DNA from: RPQJ01 sp963778185
GTDB lineage: Bacteria > Pseudomonadota > Gammaproteobacteria > Steroidobacterales > Steroidobacteraceae
Assembly: GCA_963778185.1 (NCBI GenBank)
Contig: CAVZTF010000003.1
Coordinates: forward strand, 1,612,001 to 1,676,000
Reading direction: 5' to 3'
DNA: 64,000 nucleotides
In this document: positions 18,409-26,801 of the stretch, one piece after another
Numbering within the stretch: the first letter of the stretch is position 1
Layout of the letters: each line of letters begins with the position of its first letter
Notes under the pieces: generated by a model
What the model saw: the letters and a program-made list of their open reading frames with translations, nothing else
The model's database searches: none
What the model was told of the DNA's origin: nothing
Made by a program: the position numbers and the translations under genes

Positions 18409-19788
18409 ATGAGCGCCCAGCTCGCCGAGCCCCAGCAGTTCGACGAAGACGCCTGGGACGACCTGCTCAATTACATCGAGGAACGTCGGGTCATCCCGAT
18501 CATCGGCCCCGACCTGCTGCGGGTGCAGACCGACGGTGGTCCGCGCCTGCTGTACGAGTGGCTGGCCGAGAAGCTGGCGGCGCGACTGTCGGTCGACACC
18601 AGCGGGCTGCCACTGCCACTCACGCTGAACGACGTCGTGTGCCTCTATCTCGGACAGCGCGGGCGCCGTGAGGAAGCGTACACGCGGCTGCGTTCGATCA
18701 TGCGCGAGGTGGAATTCGACCCACCGCCCGCGCTCCGGCAACTGACGCAGATCACCGACTTCGACCTGTTCGTGACCACCACGTTCGATCCGCTGCTCGA
18801 GCGCGCGGTCAACCTCGAGCGTTACGGGGGCCAGTCGACGGCCGAAGTCATCGCCTATGCGCCCAACCGCGTCGCGGACCTGCCCGTCGAGCGCGGCCAG
18901 CTGCAACGCACCGTCGTCTATCACATGCTCGGGCGCCTCTCGGCGTCGCCCACCTACGTGGTGTCCGACGAGGACATGCTCGAATTCATCTGCGCGCTGC
19001 AATCCGAGCACCTCACGCCCGAGAAGCTCTTTCACGAGCTCGAGCACAATCACCTGCTGCTCATCGGCAGCGATTTCTCGAACTGGCTGGCCCGGCTCTT
19101 CCTGCGCATGGCCAAGCGCAAGCGGCTGTCCGATCCACGCGACGTCGGCGAAGTGTTCGCCGACGACCACACCATGAAAGACGATCGCCTGGTCGCGTTC
19201 CTGCAGCAGGTGAGCGTGCGCACACGGGTCTATGGCGGGGCCGAGGCGTTCGTCGGCGAGTTGCATTCCCGCTGGATGAAGCGACAGGGTGGTGCAGCCC
19301 GGTCGAGCAGCGCGAGCACTCCGCAACGCTTCCTGCCGCCGGCGCGTGAGATGCCGGAGAACGCCGTCTTCATCAGCTATGCACGCGAAGACCTGCCCGC
19401 CGTGCAACGACTCAAGGCCGCGCTCGACGGCGCAGGCATCGCGACCTGGTTCGACATGGACCGTCTCGAGGGCGGCGACGACTACGACCGGAAGATCCAC
19501 GCCAACATCGCTCGCTGCAGCTATTTCCTGCCCATCATCTCCGCGACGACGCAGCGGCGGCTGGAAGGGTACTTCCGGCGCGAGTGGAGCTATGCGGTCG
19601 ATCGCTCGCGCAACATCGCCGAGGGCGCGGTGTTCATCCTCCCGGTCTGCATCGACGACACTCCCGAGGGCGAGGCCCTGGTGCCCGAGAAGTTCAAGTC
19701 GGTGCACATCAGCCGCATGCCGGGCGGCGAGCCTGCGCCGGAATTCCTCGGTCGCCTGCGCGACCTCATCAGCGGGCGCCGCGCATGA
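18409..19788 (+). CDS. SIR2-like and TIR domain fusion protein
   Basis: A 459-residue protein with two domains tied to NAD+ metabolism. Residues ~12-300 form a SIR2_2-like domain (YIEERRVIPIIGPDLL; FDLFVTTTFDPLLERAV at 118-134; VVYHMLGRLSASP from 169). Several expected SIR2 residues are changed: GAGxS reads GPDLL, TTNxD reads TTTFD (Thr125), and the LHG motif reads HMLG at 172-175. Residues ~318-455 form a TIR domain (NAVFISYAREDLPAVQRLKA) that keeps the conserved glutamate, Glu392, in RREWSYAVD. TIR domains of this type cleave or cyclise NAD+. ATG 18409 has a GGGAGG ribosome binding site. The stop overlaps the next start (ATGA), so the protein is probably made with the nSTAND1 ATPase. Confidence 0.85.
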   Translation: MSAQLAEPQQFDEDAWDDLLNYIEERRVIPIIGPDLLRVQTDGGPRLLYEWLAEKLAARLSVDTSGLPLPLTLNDVVCLYLGQRGRREEAYTRLRSIMREVEFDPPPALRQLTQITDFDLFVTTTFDPLLERAVNLERYGGQSTAEVIAYAPNRVADLPVERGQLQRTVVYHMLGRLSASPTYVVSDEDMLEFICALQSEHLTPEKLFHELEHNHLLLIGSDFSNWLARLFLRMAKRKRLSDPRDVGEVFADDHTMKDDRLVAFLQQVSVRTRVYGGAEAFVGELHSRWMKRQGGAARSSSASTPQRFLPPAREMPENAVFISYAREDLPAVQRLKAALDGAGIATWFDMDRLEGGDDYDRKIHANIARCSYFLPIISATTQRRLEGYFRREWSYAVDRSRNIAEGAVFILPVCIDDTPEGEALVPEKFKSVHISRMPGGEPAPEFLGRLRDLISGRRA

Positions 19789-22700
19789 GTTCCCGGCTGG
19801 CCGATCGTATCGAGCCCGTCACCATCGATCCCGAGAACCCGTGGCTCGGCCTGTCCTCCTACACGGAGGAGACCCGTGGCTACTTCCACGGGCGCGACGA
19901 GGAGGCAGCGGAACTCGCCCGTCGCGTCCAGCGCAAGAACCTCACCGTGCTGTTCGGCCAGTCCGGCCTCGGCAAGACCTCGCTGCTGCGCGCCGGCCTC
20001 GTGCCGCGGCTGCGCGGCGAGGGCTTCTGCCCGGTCTACGTGCGCGTGGATTATTCGCCGGAGTCGCCGTCGCCCTCGGAGCAGATCAAGCAGGCGATCT
20101 TCCGTGCCACGGCAGCCGCCGGGCACTGGAGCCGTCCGGGCGCGGCCATCGAGGGCGAGTCGCTGTGGGAGTTCCTCCATCATCGCGGCGACCTGCTGCG
20201 CGACGCGGGCGGCCGCACGTTGCTGCCGCTCCTCATCTTCGACCAGTTCGAGGAAATCTTCACGCTGGCGCAGGCCGACGACGCGGGGCGGCTGCGGGCC
20301 AAGCATTTCCTCGAGGACCTTGCTGACCTCGTCGAGAACCGTCCGCCCGCGGCCCTGGAAGCGCGCCTCGACCAGGACGAGGCGGCGGCCGAGGACTTCG
20401 ACTTCGCGCGCGCGGACTACCGCATCCTGATCGCGTTGCGCGAGGACTACCTCGCGCACCTCGAGAGCGTGAAAGGCATCATGCCTTCCATCACCCAGAA
20501 CCGCATGCGCCTCGCGCGCATGACGGGTGCGCAGGCCCTCAGCGCCGTCGAGAAGCCGGGCGGCCGCCTGGTGTCGCAGGAGGTCGCCGAGTCGATCGTC
20601 CGCTTCGTCGCGGGCGGCGCCGAGCTCGCGAATGCCGAGGTCGAGCCGTCGCTGTTGAGCCTCGTCTGCCGCGAGCTCAACAACGTGCGGCTCGTGCAGG
20701 GCCGCGCAGAAATTTCTGCCGACCTGCTGGCGGGTTCGCGCGACACCATCCTGACGGAATTCTACGAGCGGGCGCTCGCTGACCAGCCGGCTGGCGTGCG
20801 TCGCGTGATCGAGGATGAGCTGCTCACGGACTCGGGCTATCGCGAGAGCCTCGCCGAGGAGCGGGTGATCAAGGCGCTCGCGGCCGCCGGTGCCGCGCCC
20901 GATTCCCTCGCGAAGCTCGTGGACCGGCGCCTGCTGCGCATCGAGGAACGGCTCGACATGCGCCGCGTGGAGCTCACCCACGACGTCCTGTGCAGCGTGG
21001 TCGCCTCGAGCCGCGACCTGCGGCACGCACGCGAGGCTCGTGAGGAGGCGGAGCGCCAGCTCGCCACGCAACGCGAGCGCGAGGCTGCGACGCGTCGCGC
21101 CCTCGTGCGCGCACGGACGATCGCTGCCGTGTGCGCCGTGCTGATGGTGGTGGCTGCCGCCAGCGCTGCGTTCGGCTGGATCAATTACCGCCGCGCCCAC
21201 GTGGCGGACGCCGAAGCGCAGAAGGCTCGCGCGCTTGCGGAACGGGCGCGTGGCGACGCCGAGAAACTCGTCGGCTTTCTGATCGAGGACTTCTATGCCG
21301 AGCTCGAGCCCACCGGCCGGCTCGAGACCATGGGCAAGCTCGCGAAGATGGCCGTGAGCTACTACGACGGACTGCCCGCCGAGCTGCTCACGCCGCAGAC
21401 CCAGGCGTACCGCGGCATGGCCCTCGTGCGCGAGGGCGGCGCGCTGCTGGCCGGTGGCGATGCGGAAGGTGGAAACCGGGCCCTTGCCGAAGCCCGCGAC
21501 CTGTTCGGGAAGCTCCGGGCGAACGGTGACCAAAGCGAGGCCGTCACGCTCGGCCTGTCGCTGGCCCAGTTCACGCGGTTCTCTGCCTGGGGAGTCGACG
21601 GAGCGCCAGGGTCCACCACGGCCGACCTCCAGCAGGCGGCCGACTTGCTGCAGCCGCTGGTCCACTCGCCGGACGCCTCGCGCCAGGCGCGGCTCGTGTA
21701 CGCCGACGTGCTGAATTACCTGAGTCACCGTCGCGCGACGAAGGAGGAGGCCGTCGCCACCTGCGAGGAGGCACGCAAGATCCTGGTCGAACTTGGGGCG
21801 CTCGACCTGTCCGACCTCGGCGCCGCCTCGATCTACGCCGACACCAGCGACTCGCAGGCCCGCCACGCACTCATCCTCGGTCACGTGGACGAAGCGGAGC
21901 GCCTGGAGCACGAGGTCTACGAGATCGCGGAGAAGGTGCTGGCGCAGCGCCCGGGCGACCTGCGGTCGATGGCGAATCGCGCCCTCGCCGCCGGCCTGCT
22001 GGGGGACCTGGCCGCGCGCCGCCACGATTATTCCAGCGCGGTGAAATACGCAGCGAGATCCGAGGAAGCCGGCGAGAATTACGTGCGCTTTAACCCGTCG
22101 GACCTGAATTCCTGGGTGTACTGGATCCGCGGCAAGGAGTCGGTGGCCGATGCCCTCTTCGAGGAGGGCCGCGTGCTTGACGCCATCGAGGTTCGCCGCT
22201 CTGCCGTTGCGCTCGAGATCGACAGCCGAGCGCCGCCGAATCTCGAACTGCTGCTGTCCCAGACCTGGCCGGTCCTGGCGGCGCAACAGGCGAGGGTGGG
22301 CCAGCGTGCCGCCGCAGAACGTGCTTACGCCGGCGCGGTGCGCGCCTACGACGCGGTCATCGCCCAGGAGACCGTCGGAAGTCCTCGCCGCGCCCTCTTC
22401 GAACTGATACCCGGCGTCTCACGGGCGCGTGTGCGCTTCTTGAACGGCGAGAGCGCGGCGGCGCTCGAGGATGCCGTTGCCACCATCGACCAGTTCCGCA
22501 AGGTCGCGGTTCCCGCCGACAACGTCAACGCCAACGCGATCCGGGACAACATGCTGCGCTTCCAGCTGACCACGGCGTCCGAGGCGGCACTGCGACTCGG
22601 TCGCTACGCCGACGCGGAGGCCTGGTCACGCGAACGCCTCGCGCTGCCGCCGAACCGGTTCGGCACCGCCGACCCGCAGGACGAGAATTCACGCGCGAGC

Positions 22701-23018
22701 GTCCTGCTCGCCCACGTGGTCGCGTTGCAGGGCAGGCTGGACGAAGCGCGCAAGCTGTTACAGCCGGAAATCGAGGTCTATCGCGGCGAGCAGAAGCACG
22801 GCGCCAAGGGTCTCTCGTTCCAGCGTGATCTTGCCTATGCGCTGTACGTGAGCGCGATCACCCAGCCGGGTGACGCGACGGGCGGGGCACAGAAGGCCGC
22901 CGCCCTGGCCGAGGCTTCCCGGCTCCTCGACGGCATGTCGGCCGAAGCGCGGCAACTCATGGACATCCGCGACCTGGTCCGCTGGATAACAGCGGCGCGC
23001 ACCGATGGCGGAGCTTGA
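19785..23018 (+). CDS. Membrane-anchored nSTAND1 ATPase with C-terminal helical (TPR-like) repeats
   Basis: A 1077-residue protein. Residues ~15-420 form an nSTAND1 NTPase: entry motif NPWLGLSSYTEETRGYFHGR, Walker A GQSGLGKTS at 58-66, and Walker B LLIFDQFEEIF with Asp153. A winged-helix-like part (RRVELTHDVL) and a short coiled-coil precede one transmembrane helix at about 446-468. About 600 residues of alanine-rich helical repeats follow and could form a TPR-type sensor, possibly on the periplasmic side. STAND proteins sense a ligand through repeats and oligomerise on ATP binding. ATG 19785 overlaps the SIR2-TIR stop. The likely role is sensing and gating the TIR partner; this is inferred from context. 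Confidence 0.82.
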   Translation: MSSRLADRIEPVTIDPENPWLGLSSYTEETRGYFHGRDEEAAELARRVQRKNLTVLFGQSGLGKTSLLRAGLVPRLRGEGFCPVYVRVDYSPESPSPSEQIKQAIFRATAAAGHWSRPGAAIEGESLWEFLHHRGDLLRDAGGRTLLPLLIFDQFEEIFTLAQADDAGRLRAKHFLEDLADLVENRPPAALEARLDQDEAAAEDFDFARADYRILIALREDYLAHLESVKGIMPSITQNRMRLARMTGAQALSAVEKPGGRLVSQEVAESIVRFVAGGAELANAEVEPSLLSLVCRELNNVRLVQGRAEISADLLAGSRDTILTEFYERALADQPAGVRRVIEDELLTDSGYRESLAEERVIKALAAAGAAPDSLAKLVDRRLLRIEERLDMRRVELTHDVLCSVVASSRDLRHAREAREEAERQLATQREREAATRRALVRARTIAAVCAVLMVVAAASAAFGWINYRRAHVADAEAQKARALAERARGDAEKLVGFLIEDFYAELEPTGRLETMGKLAKMAVSYYDGLPAELLTPQTQAYRGMALVREGGALLAGGDAEGGNRALAEARDLFGKLRANGDQSEAVTLGLSLAQFTRFSAWGVDGAPGSTTADLQQAADLLQPLVHSPDASRQARLVYADVLNYLSHRRATKEEAVATCEEARKILVELGALDLSDLGAASIYADTSDSQARHALILGHVDEAERLEHEVYEIAEKVLAQRPGDLRSMANRALAAGLLGDLAARRHDYSSAVKYAARSEEAGENYVRFNPSDLNSWVYWIRGKESVADALFEEGRVLDAIEVRRSAVALEIDSRAPPNLELLLSQTWPVLAAQQARVGQRAAAERAYAGAVRAYDAVIAQETVGSPRRALFELIPGVSRARVRFLNGESAAALEDAVATIDQFRKVAVPADNVNANAIRDNMLRFQLTTASEAALRLGRYADAEAWSRERLALPPNRFGTADPQDENSRASVLLAHVVALQGRLDEARKLLQPEIEVYRGEQKHGAKGLSFQRDLAYALYVSAITQPGDATGGAQKAAALAEASRLLDGMSAEARQLMDIRDLVRWITAARTDGGA

Positions 23019-23311
23019 GGCGAGCCGCGCCCATCGCCGTCCCTATCCGTCGGCAATCCTTACAGCGGCTGCGACGACCGATAACGGCGGCAAAAATGAG
23101 AACCCCGTCACAGATTGCCGCGTGATTGGTCGCGTGGCCGACCTTATGTCATGCATTCGAGCCGCGGGCTGTTCCGATCTACCGCCGGATATCTTTTCAT
23201 TGCCCGCCCGCCGCCGTTCCCAGCTTGCGGCAACCCATTGAATGAAAACAAGTTATCTCGAGGGCACGAGAGTTGCAGCGGGTAGCTGGTCTCCTCCGCT
23301 GTGCCTGAACG
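23019..23311. other. Non-coding spacer after the SIR2-TIR/nSTAND1 pair
   Basis: About 290 bp after the nSTAND1 stop. It is lower in GC than its surroundings in places (for example GGCAAAAATGAGAACC near 23090 and GAATGAAAACAAG near 23240). Two short frames (23005-23241 and 23242-23433) lack ribosome binding sites and protein-like composition. I see no terminator hairpin or RNA gene. Confidence 0.4.
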
Positions 23312-23650
23312 ATGCCGACGCCTGCTGTGACCCGGATGACGCAAGCGAACCCGCCCACGCGGGCACCAGCGATGCTGCTGTCTCTGGCGGCGCTGCTCGC
23401 GACTGCTTACCCGATCGACACGTGGCCACCTGATCTCGGTGCGGTTGGCCTGTCGACGGCGGCGGTCGCGAGCACGTCGCCGACCAACGCGGGAGAGGAG
23501 TCGACTCCGCAGGACGCTGGGGAAGAGGGCGAGCAAGGCAAGGACGTCGACCAGGAGGAATCCGGCGAGGAGCGCGGCAAGGGCGGCCGGGGCAAGCGCG
23601 GTTCCGGCCTGGGCGATCGGTCCAGCGACGACCGCGTCCTCAACGCCTGA
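23312..23650 (+). CDS. Possible small exported charged protein
   Basis: A frame of 112 codons. After a short N-terminus it has a hydrophobic run (MLLSLAALLATAYPIDTW, with a possible internal ATG start at 23372). A strongly charged, low-complexity tail follows, rich in Glu, Asp, Lys, Gly and Arg. The layout suggests a signal peptide or anchor plus a disordered tail. There is no clear ribosome binding site and I do not recognise a family. The codon third positions look GC-rich as in true genes. It ends 9 bp before the convergent SPOR gene. A minus-strand frame over the same DNA is less convincing. Confidence 0.35.
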   Translation: MPTPAVTRMTQANPPTRAPAMLLSLAALLATAYPIDTWPPDLGAVGLSTAAVASTSPTNAGEESTPQDAGEEGEQGKDVDQEESGEERGKGGRGKRGSGLGDRSSDDRVLNA

Positions 23651-23658
23651 GCCTGGCC

Positions 23659-24252
23659 TCAGGGCAACGGGGACTCGACGAACGGCGCCACTGGCGTTGC
23701 CTCGACCTCGGCCTCGGCAAGCCGCGCGCGGACATTCTCGAGCTCCTCGACCGTGGCGATCGGGCCGATGCGCACCCGGAACCACGTTTCGTCATCGAGC
23801 GAGAAGCGCTGGATCTTCGCATCCACGCCGTACTGCGCGAGCTTCGCCTTCAACCTGTCCGCTTCGTCCGCCTGCTTGAACGCGCCGGCCTGCAGGACGA
23901 CGTCCCCCTTGGGAAGCGCCGAGGCCGGGCTTGCAGCCTTCGCCGAGGCCGCGGGCACTTCGACTTCCTGCTCGGGCAGCATGTCGTAGAAGTCATAGTC
24001 CTGGCCTTTCGCAGAATCGGCCGACGCCGGCGGCGGTTCTTCGCCCGCAGCGGCCGACGCCGGCGGCGCCGTCGCTGCCGGCTGCGGCTCCGCCGGCGGT
24101 TGGCTCCGATAGTGCAGGAACACCCCGAGCGCGACCGACAGACCGGCCGCCAGCCCGACGACGACGCCCATCCAGCCAGTGAACGACTGTCCGCCCGGCG
24201 CCTGGCGCCGGACGTGCTTGTAGTCGCGGCTCAACGTGCGACCCGCGGCCAT
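23659..24252 (-). CDS. SPOR domain protein (FtsN-like)
   Basis: A 197-residue bitopic inner-membrane protein. A short cytoplasmic N-terminus (MAAGRTLSRDYKHVRR) leads into one transmembrane helix (VVVGLAAGLSVALGVFLHY). A proline/alanine-rich linker follows, then a C-terminal SPOR domain of about 75 residues (VVLQAGAFKQADEADRLKAKL; WFRVRIGPI). SPOR domains bind denuded peptidoglycan at the division septum. The gene starts one base after the argS stop and is co-directional, an arrangement common in gammaproteobacteria, where this FtsN-like gene follows argS. It is probably co-transcribed with argS. Confidence 0.85.
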   Translation of the reverse strand: MAAGRTLSRDYKHVRRQAPGGQSFTGWMGVVVGLAAGLSVALGVFLHYRSQPPAEPQPAATAPPASAAAGEEPPPASADSAKGQDYDFYDMLPEQEVEVPAASAKAASPASALPKGDVVLQAGAFKQADEADRLKAKLAQYGVDAKIQRFSLDDETWFRVRIGPIATVEELENVRARLAEAEVEATPVAPFVESPLP

Positions 24253-24253
24253 C

Positions 24254-26011
24254 TCACATTCCCTCGGGCGCCGAGACGCCGAGCAGCCCGAGCCCGTTGC
24301 GCACCACCTGCCGCAGGCCCTGGATGAGCGTGAGGCGCGCGTCGCGCAGCTCGAGGTCGTCGACGAGGAACTGGTGCGCGTTGTAGTAGGTGTGGAAGTC
24401 GTTCGCGAGCTCGCGCAGGTAATGCACCAGCGCGTGCGGCGCCCGCTGCAAGGCCGCGGCCTCCACGACCTCGGGATAACGGCTGATCGAGGCGAGCAGC
24501 GCCTGCTCGTGCGGCTCGACCAGCCGGTGCAGGGTGCCGCGGGCGCGTGCGCCGTCGTAGTCGAAGCCCTTCTCCCGCATCTGCCTGAGCACGCTGCACA
24601 CGCGGGCGTGCGCGTACTGGATGTAATAGACCGGGTTGTCGTTCGAGCGCGAGGTCGCCAGCTGCATGTCGAAGTCGAGATGCTGATCGTTGCTGCGCAT
24701 TACGTAGAAGAGCCGCGCCGCGTCGTTGCCCACCTCGCGGCGCAGCTCGCGCAGCGTGATGAACTCGCCGGAGCGCGTCGACATCTGCACCTTCTCGCCG
24801 CCGCGGTACAGCGTGACGAACTGCACGAGGCGCACCTCGAGGCAGTCGCCGGGCTCGCCCATTGCCACGAGTCCGGCGCGCACGCGCGCGACGTAGCCGT
24901 GATGGTCGGCTCCGAGCACGTCGATCAGGTGTTCGAAGCCGCGCTCGCGTTTCTGCAGGTGGTAGGCGATGTCGGAGGCGAAGTAGGTCTTGATTCCGTT
25001 CTCGCGGACCACGACGCGGTCCTTCTCGTCGGCGAAGTCCGTTGCGCGGAACCACTGCGCCCCGTCCTTCTCGTAGACGACGCCGTTGCCGCGCAGGCGC
25101 TCGAGCGCGCGGTCGATCGCGCCGTTCGTCGACAGGCTGCGCTCGGAAAACCATTCGTCGTAGCGGACGCCGAACTCCTCGAGGTCCTGGCGGATGTCGG
25201 TGAGGATATCGCCGAGCGCGAGGTCGAACGCGCGCCTGAATCCGTCCTCCCCGAGCAGTTCCCTGGCGCGGGCGATCACCGCGTCGATGTAGGAGTCCTT
25301 GTCGCCCTCGGGCGCGTCCGGCGGCAGGCCCATGAAGATATCGCCCGCGGGGCGCACCAGTGTGCGGCCCGCCTGTTCGACGAGCTTGTTCGCGATCGGG
25401 TGCAGGTAGTCGCCGCGGTAGCCGTTGCTCGGGAACGGGAACTGCTCACCGAAGCACTCGAGATAGCGCAGCCACACACTGGTCGCGAGGATGTCCATCT
25501 GCCGGCCGGCATCGTTGATGTAGTACTCGCGGTGCACCTTGAAGCCCGCGGCGTCGAGCAGGTTCGCCAGCGTCGCGCCGAAGGCGGCGTGGCGGCCGTG
25601 GCCCACGTGCAGGGGCCCGGTCGGATTCGCCGAGACGAACTCCACGATCACGCGCCGGCCCGCGCCGAGTTGGCTGCGGCCATAAGCCGCGCCCTCGGCG
25701 GTCACGCGCTCGAGCTCCCGCTGGTAGGCCGCCGGTGACAGGTAGAAGTTGATGAAGCCCGGGCCCGCGATCTCGACGCGCGCCACGATCTCGTTCTTCG
25801 GCAGGGCGTCGACCACGGCCTGCGCGACCTCCCGGGGCTTGCGCTTGGCGAGCCTGGCGAGTTGCATCGCCGCGTTGCTGGCGAAATCGCCGTGCGTGGA
25901 ATCGCGCGTGCGCTCGACGGTCGCGAGCGACTGGACCGAATCTCGCGGACACAGGTCTGCCGGCAGGGCGGCCAGCGCGTCCCGCACCAGGGTTTCTATC
26001 AGGTATTTCAA
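24254..26011 (-). CDS. argS: Arginyl-tRNA synthetase
   Basis: A 585-residue class Ia aminoacyl-tRNA synthetase that charges tRNA-Arg in the cytosol. The N-terminal additional domain begins LKYLIETLVRDALAAL. The HIGH-type motif is HVGH in PTGPLHVGHGRHAAFG, the KMSK-type motif is QMSTRSGEF, and the C-terminal DALR anticodon-binding domain ends the protein. No ATG fits: TTG at 26011 gives the conserved N-terminus and the correct length. The frame stays open far upstream, but that part is antisense to the EF-hand gene. The SPOR gene follows after one base. Confidence 0.93.
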   Translation of the reverse strand: MKYLIETLVRDALAALPADLCPRDSVQSLATVERTRDSTHGDFASNAAMQLARLAKRKPREVAQAVVDALPKNEIVARVEIAGPGFINFYLSPAAYQRELERVTAEGAAYGRSQLGAGRRVIVEFVSANPTGPLHVGHGRHAAFGATLANLLDAAGFKVHREYYINDAGRQMDILATSVWLRYLECFGEQFPFPSNGYRGDYLHPIANKLVEQAGRTLVRPAGDIFMGLPPDAPEGDKDSYIDAVIARARELLGEDGFRRAFDLALGDILTDIRQDLEEFGVRYDEWFSERSLSTNGAIDRALERLRGNGVVYEKDGAQWFRATDFADEKDRVVVRENGIKTYFASDIAYHLQKRERGFEHLIDVLGADHHGYVARVRAGLVAMGEPGDCLEVRLVQFVTLYRGGEKVQMSTRSGEFITLRELRREVGNDAARLFYVMRSNDQHLDFDMQLATSRSNDNPVYYIQYAHARVCSVLRQMREKGFDYDGARARGTLHRLVEPHEQALLASISRYPEVVEAAALQRAPHALVHYLRELANDFHTYYNAHQFLVDDLELRDARLTLIQGLRQVVRNGLGLLGVSAPEGM

Positions 26012-26170
26012 GGCGTTGCCGTCGGGATGGAGGTCGGCGGGGGCGGTCAGTCTAGGGAATTCCGGGCAGGGAAGCGAGAGGGCGCGCACAGGATGGTCAT
26101 TGCAGTCGACCGGTGGAACGCTCGCGGCGTTTAATGGTCTCAACACGGCCAGGAACAGGAGGCACTCACC

Positions 26171-26788
26171 ATGCGTTTGATGCTCATCGTCGCTTCGATC
26201 TTGGCCGCGGCCGCCGCACAGGCCGGCAACCCTCCGCCGGGTCCGTCGCCCGGCCACGCCATGGACGCCAATCAGGATGGCGTGGTGACCCGTGAGGAAG
26301 CGAGGTCGTTCCCGCGCCTGGCGGGGAGTTTCGACGCCTGGGACAAAAACCGCGACGGCGCGCTGGATGAGACGGAAATGAATGCGCACCGCAGCGCCAT
26401 GCGGGCCGAAGTGCGTGCGAAGGTCCACGAGCGCCTGAAGGCTGCCGACAAGGACGGTAACGGCCGCATCTCGAAGAAGGAAGCCGACGCCTCGATGCCC
26501 CACCTCGCCGACCGGTTCGACGAGATGGACGTGAACGAGGACGGCGAGATCTCGGGCGAAGAGATGCACGGCTTCCGCATGGCGGGACGCAAGCAGGAAC
26601 TCGGGTACTTGCTCGAGGCCTTCAAGGCCGCGGACAAGGACGATGACGGCGCGCTCGACCTCGCCGAGGCACAGGTCGGCATGCCGATGGTCGCCGAGCA
26701 CTTCTCCGACCTCGACGCCAACGGCGACGGCAAGGTCAAGCGCAAGGAACTGAAGAAGGCATTCAAGCAGCGCCACCCGGGCGAGTGA
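26171..26788 (+). CDS. Exported protein with six EF-hand calcium loops
   Basis: A 205-residue protein with a signal peptide (MRLMLIVASILAAAAAQA). Six canonical EF-hand loops follow: DANQDGVVTREE, DKNRDGALDETE, DKDGNGRISKKE, DVNEDGEISGEE, DKDDDGALDLAE and DANGDGKVKRKE. Each has Asp or Asn at the expected coordinating positions and a Glu at position 12. The protein should bind calcium in the periplasm or outside the cell. It is divergent from argS and convergent with priA. There is no enzymatic domain, so a buffering or sensor role is likely; the partner is unknown. Confidence 0.85.
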   Translation: MRLMLIVASILAAAAAQAGNPPPGPSPGHAMDANQDGVVTREEARSFPRLAGSFDAWDKNRDGALDETEMNAHRSAMRAEVRAKVHERLKAADKDGNGRISKKEADASMPHLADRFDEMDVNEDGEISGEEMHGFRMAGRKQELGYLLEAFKAADKDDDGALDLAEAQVGMPMVAEHFSDLDANGDGKVKRKELKKAFKQRHPGE

Positions 26789-26801
26789 GCGCCCCGCGCG
26801 C

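Noticed and set aside
19590..22286. 898-codon minus-strand frame over the nSTAND1 gene
   Set aside because: It is antisense to an ATPase with Walker A and B motifs and has no recognisable domain; it is a mirror of the GC-rich codon pattern.
23144..23785. 213-codon minus-strand frame with a hydrophobic stretch
   Set aside because: Arginine-rich, overlaps the SPOR gene end and lacks a ribosome binding site; the plus-strand frame in the same place has better codon composition.
24236..25738. 500-codon plus-strand frame
   Set aside because: Shadow of argS, whose motifs are unambiguous.
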